From: a virus
Virus record (IMG/VR): IMGVR_UViG_3300009428_000071
Location: 1 to 24,072 of that record
DNA: 24,072 nt
Strand: one strand, 5' to 3'
The notes beneath the pieces were generated by a model. It was not told the DNA's origin. It did not search any database and saw only the letters and a list, made by a program, of their open reading frames with translations. Position numbers and translations under genes: made by a program. Positions 7,939-14,640 of the stretch are shown in pieces; position 1 is the first letter of the stretch, and each line of letters starts with the position of its first letter.

Positions 7939-8342
7939 AGCTCTGGAATATCCTCAAAGCTAGTAGCAGCAGACTCGTAACGAACCAAGTCATTCACTCG
8001 TGCTTTGGATATGCCTAAGCTAACACCTGTCTTACCTTTAAAGTTGTAGTCAAAAGGTTTAACAATGAAGGTACACTTAGATCCATTACCTACAGATTCA
8101 GTCATCTTGAAACCCATGTCATCCTCTACATGAGGTGGATACTTAGACGACTTAGCTGTGACAAAGTAACCTCGGTCATCACCTTTGTTCTTAACTGATA
8201 CACCCATACCTTCTAGGCGATCAACTTGTTCTTCTGATAGTTCACTAAGATCTACCTGATACTTGTCTGACATTTCATTCTTCTCTAGGAATGAGAACCA
8301 GAAAGCAGTGGCTTCGATTTTAAGTGGGTTATGATTTTGCAT
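7935..8342 (-). CDS. Putative single-stranded DNA-binding protein (135 aa)
   Basis: AAGGA lies 7 nt before the ATG. The sequence FWFSFLEKNEMSDKYQVDLS, VKNKGDDRGYFVTAKSSKYPP, VGNGSKCTFIVKPFDYNFKGKTGVSLGISKARVNDLVRY looks like the beta-rich core of SSB-like proteins seen in marine podoviruses and pelagiphages. The C-terminus is short and acidic (FEDIPEL), a feature of SSBs that contact polymerase and helicase. It lies between DNA polymerase and the exonuclease, as expected for a replisome part. The family is inferred from pattern memory, not from a catalytic signature. Confidence 0.7.
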   Translation of the reverse strand: MQNHNPLKIEATAFWFSFLEKNEMSDKYQVDLSELSEEQVDRLEGMGVSVKNKGDDRGYFVTAKSSKYPPHVEDDMGFKMTESVGNGSKCTFIVKPFDYNFKGKTGVSLGISKARVNDLVRYESAATSFEDIPEL

Positions 8343-8388
8343 GGATTTTTCCTTTGTTTAAACATTATCACTAGACCTATGTGCAAAG

Positions 8389-10077
8389 CTAGTGTGTGTG
8401 CGCCCAAGTTGGCCCTACGTTGTAGTCACCATCCAATGGACAATTCATTTCAAAGTGCAGCCCAGCATCAACGATGGCCTGTACTCCTAACTTACCTACC
8501 AAGTCTGCATCTTCTGCTGAAGATTCGATCTGCCATTCGTCATGGACGTTAGCTACAAACTTGTACCACACTCCACTATCATCAAGAGATTTCTTGAGAA
8601 TAACTAGAGCTTGCTTCATCACTATTGCGCCAGCAGATTGTAAGAGAAAATTTAAAGCACTGTGCTCTGACTCTACTCTTAACCTACGTCCGTCCAGCCC
8701 TCGTAGTGTACCACGTTTACGCATACTCTGCAATACGATCTCTTTCAACCGAGCATACGCAGGTAGGTTCTTCATAAACTTATCAACCAGTTGCTTACCC
8801 TTACGAGCAGAGCCACCAGCTATCTCTCCAATCTTAGCGAAACCTCCGCCATAAATCAGGGCGTATATGAAAGTCTTCGATTGATCACGAGTAGCTAGCC
8901 CAGCCATGTGTTGATTATACGTATGTATATCCCCTTCAAGTAGTTGCTTGATGTAGGCTTTATCATTCATGTAATGGGCAAGCATCCTCAATTCGAGGCC
9001 AGAAGCATCGATGCCAGTTAATAAGTTCCCTTCCTCTACAATCCAACAGGCTCTACAGTCTGTACTATAGGTTGAACCTGCACCAAATAGTAACTCACCT
9101 GTCTTCTTGTCCTTCTTAGCTGATGGTACTTGGGCCATGTTAGGATTATTATGAGTCATACGTCCAGAGACAGCTCCATTAGTAATCACTCCACCATGTA
9201 CACGACCATCACTACCAACTGCATTTACCCAGCTATCGATCTGACTAACTCTTTTCTGTAAGGTTAGATATTCTAGTATCAACTTAGCTTCAGGTAAATC
9301 TATTCCTGCCAAGGTCTTCTCATTAACAATGATGTTACCCTTGTCAGTTTGACTACTGAATACTACTCCTTTGCCTTGGAGTCTTTCAGCGATTTGCTTA
9401 CGGCTTCCGAGGTTGAAGACTGTGACTTTATCTTTAAGCCGCTTACCTGTCTTTTCCGAGACTCGCTCCTCCACCAAGGGTGGGAAGACTGCTTGGACTG
9501 CTCGTTCGATTTCATTCATTCTCCCCATAAGATCACTTAACAATTGGTTTGCTCTAACAGTGTCTAACTTAAATCCATTAGACTGCTGCTCTGCAATTAT
9601 GATTGCTACTTCATGCTCTAGCTTAATACATTCCTCTGAGAATCCATCCTCTAGTAGTAGGCTGGTGAGGTGAGGCTCAAGTAGATGGGTTATCTCAACA
9701 TCCATCTTGCAGTAGGTACGCATCTCCTCTGTTAGACCACCATCATAATCATCGAACTTAATCTTAGGGTATCCCAACCTGTCACCCCAAGCTGATAATG
9801 AATGACCACCTTCTAATCGTGGACACCATAGCCGAGACATTAACACTGTATCTCTCAGCTTGTAGTTAGGTATCTGTACCTGCCATAGTTTATCTATCTT
9901 AGGTGCATCAAACCCTGTGATGTTATGTCCTATTACGTGGCTTGTATGACGCAGGTGCTGCTCTAACTGCATCGGGTTCACTAGTAACCTCTGCTTTACC
10001 TCGCCCTCTCTTTGGATTCCACAACACCATATATGATCCTGCTTCCATGTTGTCTCTATATCTAGCGTTAGCTTCAT
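8389..10077 (-). CDS. Family A DNA polymerase with 3'-5' exonuclease (T7-like)
   Basis: 562 residues. Exonuclease motifs: LDIET at 4-8, GHNITGFDAPK at about 50-60, and YCKMDVEIT near 122-130. Polymerase motif A is GIDASGLELRMLAHY near 353, motif B RDQSKTFIYALIYGGGFAKIG near 393-415, and motif C VANVHDEWQIE near 512-522, giving both catalytic Asp residues. It is shorter than the 704 residues of T7 gp5, partly from a compact N-terminal domain, with no obvious long thioredoxin-binding insertion. GAGG stands about 9 nt before the ATG, which lies inside a short overlapping reading frame starting at 10117. It replicates the phage genome with the primase-helicase encoded two genes upstream. Confidence 0.95.
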   Translation of the reverse strand: MKLTLDIETTWKQDHIWCCGIQREGEVKQRLLVNPMQLEQHLRHTSHVIGHNITGFDAPKIDKLWQVQIPNYKLRDTVLMSRLWCPRLEGGHSLSAWGDRLGYPKIKFDDYDGGLTEEMRTYCKMDVEITHLLEPHLTSLLLEDGFSEECIKLEHEVAIIIAEQQSNGFKLDTVRANQLLSDLMGRMNEIERAVQAVFPPLVEERVSEKTGKRLKDKVTVFNLGSRKQIAERLQGKGVVFSSQTDKGNIIVNEKTLAGIDLPEAKLILEYLTLQKRVSQIDSWVNAVGSDGRVHGGVITNGAVSGRMTHNNPNMAQVPSAKKDKKTGELLFGAGSTYSTDCRACWIVEEGNLLTGIDASGLELRMLAHYMNDKAYIKQLLEGDIHTYNQHMAGLATRDQSKTFIYALIYGGGFAKIGEIAGGSARKGKQLVDKFMKNLPAYARLKEIVLQSMRKRGTLRGLDGRRLRVESEHSALNFLLQSAGAIVMKQALVILKKSLDDSGVWYKFVANVHDEWQIESSAEDADLVGKLGVQAIVDAGLHFEMNCPLDGDYNVGPTWAHTH

Positions 10078-10117
10078 TGTCCATCACCTCTAGTGCGTAG
10101 CTGCCTATCTTACTCAT
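9923..10117 (-). CDS. Small protein overlapping the DNA polymerase start (64 aa)
   Basis: The ATG at 10117 has the best possible ribosome binding site for this operon, GGAGG six nt upstream, and sits 3 nt after the preceding gene. The frame (MSKIGSYALEVMDNEANARY...) runs for 155 nt through the 5' end of the polymerase gene in another frame. Its N-terminal part looks like a small phage protein; its C-terminal part is basic and low in complexity, as expected where another frame dictates the sequence. It may be a real overlapping gene, or its translation may mainly serve to deliver ribosomes to the polymerase start, which has a weaker site. Function unknown. Confidence 0.5.
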   Translation of the reverse strand: MSKIGSYALEVMDNEANARYRDNMEAGSYMVLWNPKRGRGKAEVTSEPDAVRAAPASYKPRNRT

Positions 10118-10120
10118 GAA

Positions 10121-10429
10121 TCACCTCCATCCCTTACGTTTTGCATAGGCCATGTAACTCACTCCATGTTCTTCAATAGCTTTATATACTGCATCCATTG
10201 AAGTGGCACGATTCCATTTCCTATTAGCTTTGTTCCGTAAGCACCAGCTCCAAGTTAATGTATTGATGAAGAAGTAGTTTCCTTTATGATGAAAGCATAT
10301 CTTACCATTATCATAAGGCATAGGGTTCCTCTTACCTTTTAGTTTAAGATAAGCCATAGCCTCCTCAAAGTTAACTAGGTCAATCTCCTCAGGATTGGTA
10401 ATGCTATAAGTGTTTATCCGTTTACTCAT
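10121..10429 (-). CDS. Hypothetical protein (102 aa)
   Basis: The ATG overlaps the stop of the primase-helicase gene (TTATGA) and has AGGAG 8 nt upstream, within the helicase's Glu/Lys-rich 3' end. The product is basic, with FEEAMAYLKLKGKRNPM, an aromatic stretch NYFFINTLTWSWC and a Lys/Arg-rich C-terminus ending KRKGW. I recognise no family. Its place between primase-helicase and polymerase suggests a replication or nucleic-acid role, but nothing in the sequence proves it. Confidence 0.8.
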   Translation of the reverse strand: MSKRINTYSITNPEEIDLVNFEEAMAYLKLKGKRNPMPYDNGKICFHHKGNYFFINTLTWSWCLRNKANRKWNRATSMDAVYKAIEEHGVSYMAYAKRKGWR

Positions 10430-12024
10430 AACTCTTTCTCCTCTTCCTTCTCAAGCATTCTACCAGTGCTGTGACTGTAGGCTAACTCATTAGCCTTACC
10501 TGTGAGGCCACAGAATCGGTTCTTAAGTACACGTACATGAGTAGTGTTCCTAGTCTCTTCATCCTCTGCTTGTCCATTACGTTCAAGACCTAGTACCATA
10601 TCACTAAGCTGTGCGATAGAGCCAGAGCCACGTAGCTGTGACAAGCTAGACGCTGCACCTTCCTCATGACCTTTACCATCAGGACGCTTGAGGTGAGATA
10701 CAATGAACAGTGCAATGCCTGTCTCCTGTACTAGCATACGAAGCCTAGTCATGATCTCGTCTAATGCTTTACGTTCATCGCCACTAGCCTGTGCTGACAC
10801 CACGATAGATACGTGATCCAATACTACATACTTACATCCTAATCCTTTAGCCATGTAACGTACACGAGCTACAATATTATCAACACCAGTAGAACCGAAG
10901 TGGTCGAATAAGAATATACGATCAGTGCCTAACGTGGCATCGAATGCATCCTTCCTCTCCTCGTCTGTAGCTATAGTGTCAGGTAGATGTAATGGTTTGT
11001 TAGCAGCAAGGGACATTAAAGATAGAGCAGCTTTCTTAATACTCTCTTCAAGGAATAATATTCCTATGTTATCTTCTGTCTTACTGATGATCTGCCATAT
11101 AATCTCACGCATGAACTGACTCTTACCTAGTCCAGATCCAGCGGTAACTGTAACCAACTCACCAAATCTAATTCCATACGTAAGTTTATTGAGTCCATCG
11201 AAAGGATAGAGGCAGTCTGCTGGGGCGATAGGCTTGTTAACCTCTTCCCATAGTGAAGCTCCTGCAATAATTCCATCTGGGACAAAGCGTTCTGAGTTCC
11301 ACCATCGGTCAATGAACTCTTTTGTACGTCCAAACTTAAGGTAATCGTTTGCATCCTTCTCGTCCTTAGTGTGCTTATATACCTTAGTCTTACCACCAAA
11401 CAACTCAGCCACTTGGTTAGCAGCCTTGACCCCTACCTCGTCTGAGTCGAAGCATACCACTATGGTATCGAAGCTATCTAGGTACTCGTATGAGGCTCGA
11501 CAATCTTTCAATGCACCAGAGCTGCCATTCTTAATAGATACTACAGGGTACTTACTACCTAGCATCTGGTAGGCAGACAGAGCGTCATACTCACCTTCAG
11601 TTACAGTAATGTACTTACCGCCTTTAGGGAACAAGTTCTGTCCGAACAGTACTGTGTCCGACCAAGCACCTGATGTAAAGAACTCCTTCTCTGGAGTCCG
11701 AGTCTTAGCTCCCACTAAGAAACCATCCTTATCATGGTATCCGAAGATCATACGTTCGCCATGTAACTGGGCCTTGTATGTCTTACAGGTATCGCTTGAT
11801 ATGCCACGAGCAACTACACTCTTATATGGCTTGGTGTTTAAGTCTTCTTTAGTTCTATCGAAATTTCCTGAGGAAACTTTAGTACTAGGTACATCCATAT
11901 CTATCTCCTTACCTCTAGTTCGTTTATCGCAGGCGAAGCAAGTGCGCCACCCTTTATCATCAATGCTCAGTGCGTCACTGCTACCGCAGTCGTCACAAGG
12001 CAAGTGTGTTTTGACGAAGCCCAT
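10426..12024 (-). CDS. Primase-helicase (T7 gp4-like)
   Basis: 532 residues from the start chosen at 12024 (MGFVKTHL), which has GAGG 9 nt upstream; the frame extends 7 codons further to an ATG with no such site. Order of domains: Cys4 zinc finger C10-C13/C29-C32 (CDDC...CFAC), TOPRIM primase core with VTEGEYDALSAYQ and VCFDSDEVGVKAA, then RecA/DnaB-type helicase with Walker A TAGSGLGKSQFMRE, a Walker B-like strand YVVLDHVSIV, and LRGSGSIAQLSDMVLGLERN. It unwinds DNA and makes primers for the polymerase. A second start with a strong ribosome binding site at codon 43 would give a 490-residue form lacking the zinc finger. The C-terminus is very acidic and Glu/Lys-rich, as in T7, where the tail contacts the polymerase. 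Confidence 0.95.
   Translation of the reverse strand: MGFVKTHLPCDDCGSSDALSIDDKGWRTCFACDKRTRGKEIDMDVPSTKVSSGNFDRTKEDLNTKPYKSVVARGISSDTCKTYKAQLHGERMIFGYHDKDGFLVGAKTRTPEKEFFTSGAWSDTVLFGQNLFPKGGKYITVTEGEYDALSAYQMLGSKYPVVSIKNGSSGALKDCRASYEYLDSFDTIVVCFDSDEVGVKAANQVAELFGGKTKVYKHTKDEKDANDYLKFGRTKEFIDRWWNSERFVPDGIIAGASLWEEVNKPIAPADCLYPFDGLNKLTYGIRFGELVTVTAGSGLGKSQFMREIIWQIISKTEDNIGILFLEESIKKAALSLMSLAANKPLHLPDTIATDEERKDAFDATLGTDRIFLFDHFGSTGVDNIVARVRYMAKGLGCKYVVLDHVSIVVSAQASGDERKALDEIMTRLRMLVQETGIALFIVSHLKRPDGKGHEEGAASSLSQLRGSGSIAQLSDMVLGLERNGQAEDEETRNTTHVRVLKNRFCGLTGKANELAYSHSTGRMLEKEEEKEL
11864..11876. repeat. TTTCC-N3-GGAAA inverted repeat, copy 2 (inside primase-helicase)
   Basis: TTTCC TGA GGAAA inside coding sequence, about 20 nt downstream of the internal start at 11898. 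In the leftward RNA it forms AGUUUCC-UCA-GGAAAUU, a 7-bp stem with one G-U pair. Confidence 0.65.
11896..11910 (-). promoter_or_regulatory. Internal ribosome binding site for short helicase form
   Basis: On the coding strand AAGGAG-ATAGAT-ATG: a perfect Shine-Dalgarno with 6-nt spacing before Met43 of the primase-helicase. It is stronger than the site for the full-length start. This mirrors T7 gene 4, where an internal start gives the 4B helicase without the zinc-binding domain. Confidence 0.8.
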
Positions 12025-12211
12025 TAGCAAAATCCTCATATTCATGATCTGTCATGAAATGGCTCAGCACCACATCCAGTGACATTAATAATTCCCAATC
12101 AGCAGCCCTCGCTGTTGCGTGGTGCCCACCTCGATAGTTATCTAGGTAGTACTGCTTCAAGCAATCAACAGCGATTGCATTAGCATCCTCTATCCCTACT
12201 TCAATCTTCAT
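11993..12211 (-). CDS. Hypothetical protein (72 aa)
   Basis: The start at 12211 (MKIEVGIED) is set by GGAGG five nt upstream; the frame reaches a GTG at 12232 with no site. The start lies inside the end of the membrane-protein gene (ATGAAGATTGA), and the end overlaps the primase-helicase start. The product is acidic, with a single predicted helical body (VGIEDANAIAVDCLKQYYLD, then ADWELLMSLDVVLSHFM). Similar short 'GIEDANAIAVDCLK' proteins are hypotheticals next to replication genes in lytic phages. Function unknown. Confidence 0.75.
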   Translation of the reverse strand: MKIEVGIEDANAIAVDCLKQYYLDNYRGGHHATARAADWELLMSLDVVLSHFMTDHEYEDFANGLRQNTLAL

Positions 12212-12443
12212 CCTCTCCTCCTTCCTTAGCACTATGCATAAGCGTAATGCTGATTGGTTTACCTGTCTCCTCAGACTTATCTAACGCTTCACACATGATA
12301 GTGTATAGCTTAGTCTCTGTATCTACACTATGTTTAGTGTACTGGAAGAACTCATACATAGGTGACAGGAAGAATATGATAACAGATCCTAGTATGGAAA
12401 GTCCAGCCGCTAGCCACACTACCTCCGTGAACCAACTAAGCAT
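12201..12443 (-). CDS. Small single-pass membrane protein (80 aa)
   Basis: One clear hydrophobic segment at about residues 8-27 (VWLAAGLSILGSVIIFFLSP) followed by a polar, acidic C-terminal region (KLYTIMCEALDKSEETGKP, ending GGEDED). AGGGG lies 6 nt before the ATG, which overlaps the stop of the HTH gene. An N-terminal membrane anchor with an acidic cytoplasmic or periplasmic tail could suit a holin-like, spanin-like or host-modifying role, but it lies in the replication operon rather than next to a lysis gene, so a lysis call is not supported. Confidence 0.75.
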   Translation of the reverse strand: MLSWFTEVVWLAAGLSILGSVIIFFLSPMYEFFQYTKHSVDTETKLYTIMCEALDKSEETGKPISITLMHSAKEGGEDED

Positions 12444-12720
12444 CAGTCACCCCTGCTATGTGCATAGCCCTCTTCTCAGCTATCTTCTCGTACAGGTCGT
12501 GGTGTACTATAGCTGCTGATACTGAGGTGTGTCCTCTATTTAGTATTTTAGCAGTGTCTGATAGTGATACTCCTAATGCTCTTAGGTCTACTACTTTCTG
12601 AAGCTCAGAAGATACCCAGTATTTATGAGGTCGTCCACTAACTTTCTTTACTACAGATTTTACTGGCTCCTTCTTATCACCGAACCAAGCAGCGATCTTA
12701 GGTTTGAATATTATACTCAT
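12436..12720 (-). CDS. Putative helix-turn-helix DNA-binding protein (94 aa)
   Basis: The core VVDLRALGVSLSDTAKILNRGHTSVSAAIVHH (about residues 43-74) has the spacing of a helix-turn-helix of the resolvase/transposase or sigma region 4 type, with GVS at the turn. A basic N-terminus contains SGRPHKYW, a minor-groove-binding-like GRP. GAGGGG lies 8 nt before the ATG. It is the only convincing small DNA-binding regulator in the window and is thus a candidate reader of the TTTCC-N3-GGAAA repeats or of the two leftward promoters. That link is a guess. It could equally be a host-directed transcription factor. Confidence 0.65.
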   Translation of the reverse strand: MSIIFKPKIAAWFGDKKEPVKSVVKKVSGRPHKYWVSSELQKVVDLRALGVSLSDTAKILNRGHTSVSAAIVHHDLYEKIAEKRAMHIAGVTDA

Positions 12721-12893
12721 AGCAACTGCCCCTCTTTAAATAATTTAATAGTCTTGACAAGGTTCTCTGCTTTGCCCTTGTTGTAGGTTCCAAATGGCTC
12801 AGACATTAAAGCCCCCTTCGAGTACGCATCTAGCTCATTGTTCAGCCTCTCTAACTTTCTTGCTCGTGCTAATTTTTCTTTAAGTTCTGACAC
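12717..12893 (-). CDS. Small basic protein with GTG start (58 aa)
   Basis: A short gene starting at GTG (12893), with GGAG 8 nt upstream inside the end of the preceding zinc-finger gene, and ending inside the HTH start (CTATGA). The first half is a charged helix (SELKEKLARARKLERLNNEL), the second a polar segment (EPFGTYNKGKAENLVKTIKL). I recognise no family. The close fit between neighbours, with only 1 nt to the upstream stop and overlap downstream, makes it credible. Confidence 0.7.
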   Translation of the reverse strand: MSELKEKLARARKLERLNNELDAYSKGALMSEPFGTYNKGKAENLVKTIKLFKEGQLL

Positions 12894-13055
12894 CTATTCA
12901 TCTCCAATTGATAACAAGTCCATACGATTAATAGTTCCTATCTCTTCATCCATACATTTACTACAACCACCACACAGATCAAGGTATTCACCTGACTCGT
13001 ATTTTCTTGTTGATTCGTAATCCGTTAACTCACAGTCGCAACTAATACAACGCAT
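12894..13055 (-). CDS. Small zinc-finger protein, first gene of replication operon (53 aa)
   Basis: ATG at 13055 with AGGGG five nt upstream, just downstream of a strong promoter. The product has C-x2-C-x-C at residues 3-8 (CISCDC) and a second cluster C-x2-C-x2-C at 28-34 (CGGCSKC), with TRKYESGEYLDLC between. Small proteins of the 'MRC..C...T..E.TRKY..GE..DLC..C' type are common in T7-like and other lytic phages, function mostly unknown. Probably binds zinc. As the first gene of the operon it would be expressed at the highest level. Confidence 0.8.
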   Translation of the reverse strand: MRCISCDCELTDYESTRKYESGEYLDLCGGCSKCMDEEIGTINRMDLLSIGDE

Positions 13056-13084
13056 AACTACCCCTATACATAACCCAGTGGTTA

Positions 13085-13113
13085 ATTATACCATAGGGGT
13101 TTACTTGTGTCTA
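13085..13113 (-). promoter_or_regulatory. Sigma-70 promoter of the leftward replication operon
   Basis: -35 TAGACA (13113-13108), 17-bp spacer, -10 TATAAT (13090-13085) with an extended -10 TGG just before it. Expected start near 13078, about 23 nt before the zinc-finger gene's ATG. The -35 is identical to that of the early leftward promoter at 16988-17016. Confidence 0.85.
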
Positions 13114-13128
13114 CATATGTGCTATACT
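13100..13128 (+). promoter_or_regulatory. Possible divergent promoter overlapping the leftward one
   Basis: -35 TTTACT (13100-13105), 17-bp spacer, -10 TATACT (13123-13128) with extended TGC. The -10 is good and the -35 weak. It would transcribe rightward, antisense to the early operon. No rightward gene follows. Confidence 0.35.
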
Positions 13129-13253
13129 CTACTCTGTTGTTAACAAGGCATGAACATCTAATAATAATTATGTATAATCCTATTAAGAAACTCTATAGAG
13201 ATAGCAAAATAAGAATACTATAATTATATATAACACTATCTTTCTAACAACCA

Positions 13254-13604
13254 TTATTCATTGTCCTCAGATCCATACAACTCATGCAGTAAGACACTAT
13301 CACTTATCTGGGCAAGTAACGGATGGGGAGAATAGTACTCAGTCCATCCTTCAACAGAACTAACTAGCTGCATGTCACCAATCAATGCATCATGAACATA
13401 GCTATCCCCATAATCAAATGACCCATGAGTTGCGTCAGTCTTAGCACCAATAAGCCATTTAGCGTATCGATTCTTTCTCTCATTGTCGGGGTGTTGGTAG
13501 GTTTTAATTACATGTACAGTGCAATGTCCCCACGGCCCTTCCCCCTCATAGATTGCATGTGGTGTATCAAAGTTACTCTTACCAAACGGATTCTTTTTTC
13601 TCAT
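13254..13604 (-). CDS. Hypothetical early protein (116 aa)
   Basis: The start at 13604 (MRKKNPFGK) is supported by GGAG six nt upstream and an ATGA overlap with the preceding stop; the frame extends four codons to an ATG without a site. The product has PWGHCTVHVIKTYQ and a block RYAKWLIGAKTDATHGSFDY GDSYVHD typical of a conserved phage hypothetical family that I cannot name. It is the last gene of the early leftward operon, about 140 nt before the next promoter. Function unknown. Confidence 0.75.
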   Translation of the reverse strand: MRKKNPFGKSNFDTPHAIYEGEGPWGHCTVHVIKTYQHPDNERKNRYAKWLIGAKTDATHGSFDYGDSYVHDALIGDMQLVSSVEGWTEYYSPHPLLAQISDSVLLHELYGSEDNE

Positions 13605-13789
13605 GTTGCACTCCATTCATCATATGATAGTTGAAAGTCATCATCATCTAAGCTATTGATATAGAGTATGTAGTCTGCATTATACTCTGCTTTAGTGTCA
13701 TCGTTGTCGTCAGCCATTGCCATGACTGCCTTGATAATCTTCCTGTCCTCTGCTTGACGCATCCACACCCTGCTCTTTGAATTAGTCAT
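13601..13789 (-). CDS. Hypothetical small acidic protein (62 aa)
   Basis: AGGAG lies 8 nt before the ATG, and both ends overlap neighbours by 4 nt (ATGA). The N-terminal third is basic (SRVWMRQAEDRKIIK), the rest strongly acidic (ADDNDDTKAEYNADYILYIN SLDDDD). Strongly acidic small phage proteins sometimes mimic DNA, but charge alone does not establish this. Unrecognised. Confidence 0.75.
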   Translation of the reverse strand: MTNSKSRVWMRQAEDRKIIKAVMAMADDNDDTKAEYNADYILYINSLDDDDFQLSYDEWSAT

Positions 13790-13992
13790 ACTAAACTCTC
13801 CTCTATAGCTATTCGTAAGTTATAAGATGCTGACAGCGCGTCAGATAGTAGTGACTCAAGCGCCTTATCATCTCCCTTGTACTTGATCATAACGTCTATA
13901 AGGTGTGAACGAACTCGCTCTAACTTATACACATCTAGTGCGTCATAAGTTTCCTTGGGAAATTTTAATTCTTCTGTTTCTATAATATTCAT
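13786..13992 (-). CDS. Hypothetical small helical protein (68 aa)
   Basis: AGGA seven nt before the ATG; the ends overlap both neighbours by 4 nt. The product is predicted mainly helical (YDALDVYKLERVRSHLIDVM, then ALESLLSDALSASYNLRIAI) with no motif. One TTTCC-N3-GGAAA repeat lies within its 5' coding region, encoding KFPKET. Part of the tightly coupled early cluster. Function unknown. Confidence 0.75.
   Translation of the reverse strand: MNIIETEELKFPKETYDALDVYKLERVRSHLIDVMIKYKGDDKALESLLSDALSASYNLRIAIEESLV
13950..13962. repeat. TTTCC-N3-GGAAA inverted repeat, copy 3 (inside a small early gene)
   Basis: TTTCC TTG GGAAA in coding sequence about 30 nt into the 68-aa gene. It is the most divergent copy: in leftward RNA the outer pair is A-C instead of G-U or G-C. 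It could be a chance match. Confidence 0.5.
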
Positions 13993-14189
13993 GACATCGT
14001 CCTGTAATCTGAGTTAACCATGTATAGGTATTCGGGCTGGCCTACGACAGTGGATTTAGGGTTATTAACTTGCGTAACAAAACCAACAGCTATAGCCTTA
14101 GCTACAAGCTCTTCTTCACCTAACTCAAAGTTAAATGATGGGGCGTGATTATGAAACAACTCTTTACTGGTTAAGAATATATCACTCAT
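13989..14189 (-). CDS. Hypothetical small protein (66 aa)
   Basis: The start at 14189 (MSDIFLTSKE) has AGGGG seven nt upstream; the frame is open for 15 more codons but without a better site. The ATG comes 1 nt after the preceding stop. The product has an acidic middle (NFELGEEELVAKAIAVGFVT) and a C-terminal PEYLYMVNSDYRTMS. No family recognised. Belongs to the coupled early cluster. Confidence 0.7.
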   Translation of the reverse strand: MSDIFLTSKELFHNHAPSFNFELGEEELVAKAIAVGFVTQVNNPKSTVVGQPEYLYMVNSDYRTMS

Positions 14190-14190
14190 A

Positions 14191-14379
14191 TTATTTCCCC
14201 TTGATTCCAAATTGCCTAAAGCTGTAGCCATCACGCTTACCTGCCTTGATTAAATACTCGGTGTCCTCACTCTCAGAACATCCCTTCAATTCTTTAATCA
14301 TTATGTCTTCATATGCTAGGGAGTTACCTAGTCTTAGAAACTTACGTGCTCGTTTTACTGTTGAATCTAATGCGTTCAT
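14191..14379 (-). CDS. Hypothetical small basic protein (62 aa)
   Basis: GGAG seven nt before the ATG, which overlaps the preceding stop (GCATGA). Basic N-terminus (STVKRARKFLRLGNSL), a short acidic stretch, then a Lys/Gly-rich end. No motif or family recognised. Lies in the early leftward cluster. Confidence 0.7.
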   Translation of the reverse strand: MNALDSTVKRARKFLRLGNSLAYEDIMIKELKGCSESEDTEYLIKAGKRDGYSFRQFGIKGK

Positions 14380-14609
14380 GCTTTCTCTCCTTCATTATGA
14401 TTATATACAGACCACCATTGCTCGTCACTGAGTAGTTCAAGGTACTCAAGAGACTCAATCCACCCACTCTTTTCCTCAAGGATGTCAAAGTACTCACTAT
14501 TCACTAAAATAGTCTTCTGATCTCCGTAATAGTCTAAAGCCCTAGTAACAATAGCCTTAGCTTCAGGCGACATTGCATCTAATTCATCCATCAAGTCTTG
14601 ATATTTCAT
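14376..14609 (-). CDS. Hypothetical acidic protein (77 aa)
   Basis: The start at 14609 (MKYQDLMDEL) is set by GGAGG six to seven nt upstream; the longer frame to 14651 would run through the inverted repeat and lacks a site. The product is acidic and helical (DLMDELDAMSPEAKAIVTRA, later LEYLELLSDEQWWSVYN). A TTTCC-N3-GGAAA repeat fills the space between the stop of the GP88-like gene and this gene's ribosome binding site. Function unknown. Confidence 0.75.
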   Translation of the reverse strand: MKYQDLMDELDAMSPEAKAIVTRALDYYGDQKTILVNSEYFDILEEKSGWIESLEYLELLSDEQWWSVYNHNEGEKA

Positions 14610-14625
14610 TATAAAACCTCCAATG

Positions 14626-14638
14626 TTTCCTAGGGAAA
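14626..14638. repeat. TTTCC-N3-GGAAA inverted repeat, copy 4
   Basis: TTTCC TAG GGAAA flanked by G and C, so the stem GTTTCC/GGAAAC is 6 perfect bp. It lies 2 nt after the stop of the GP88-like gene and about 10 nt before the next ribosome binding site. Confidence 0.8.
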
Positions 14639-14640
14639 CT

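Noticed and set aside
13141-13253. AT-rich gap with TTGTTAACAA and CTCTATAGAG palindromes and an isolated TATAAT
   Set aside because: Short palindromes are expected in AT-rich DNA; no -35 partner or clear terminator was found.
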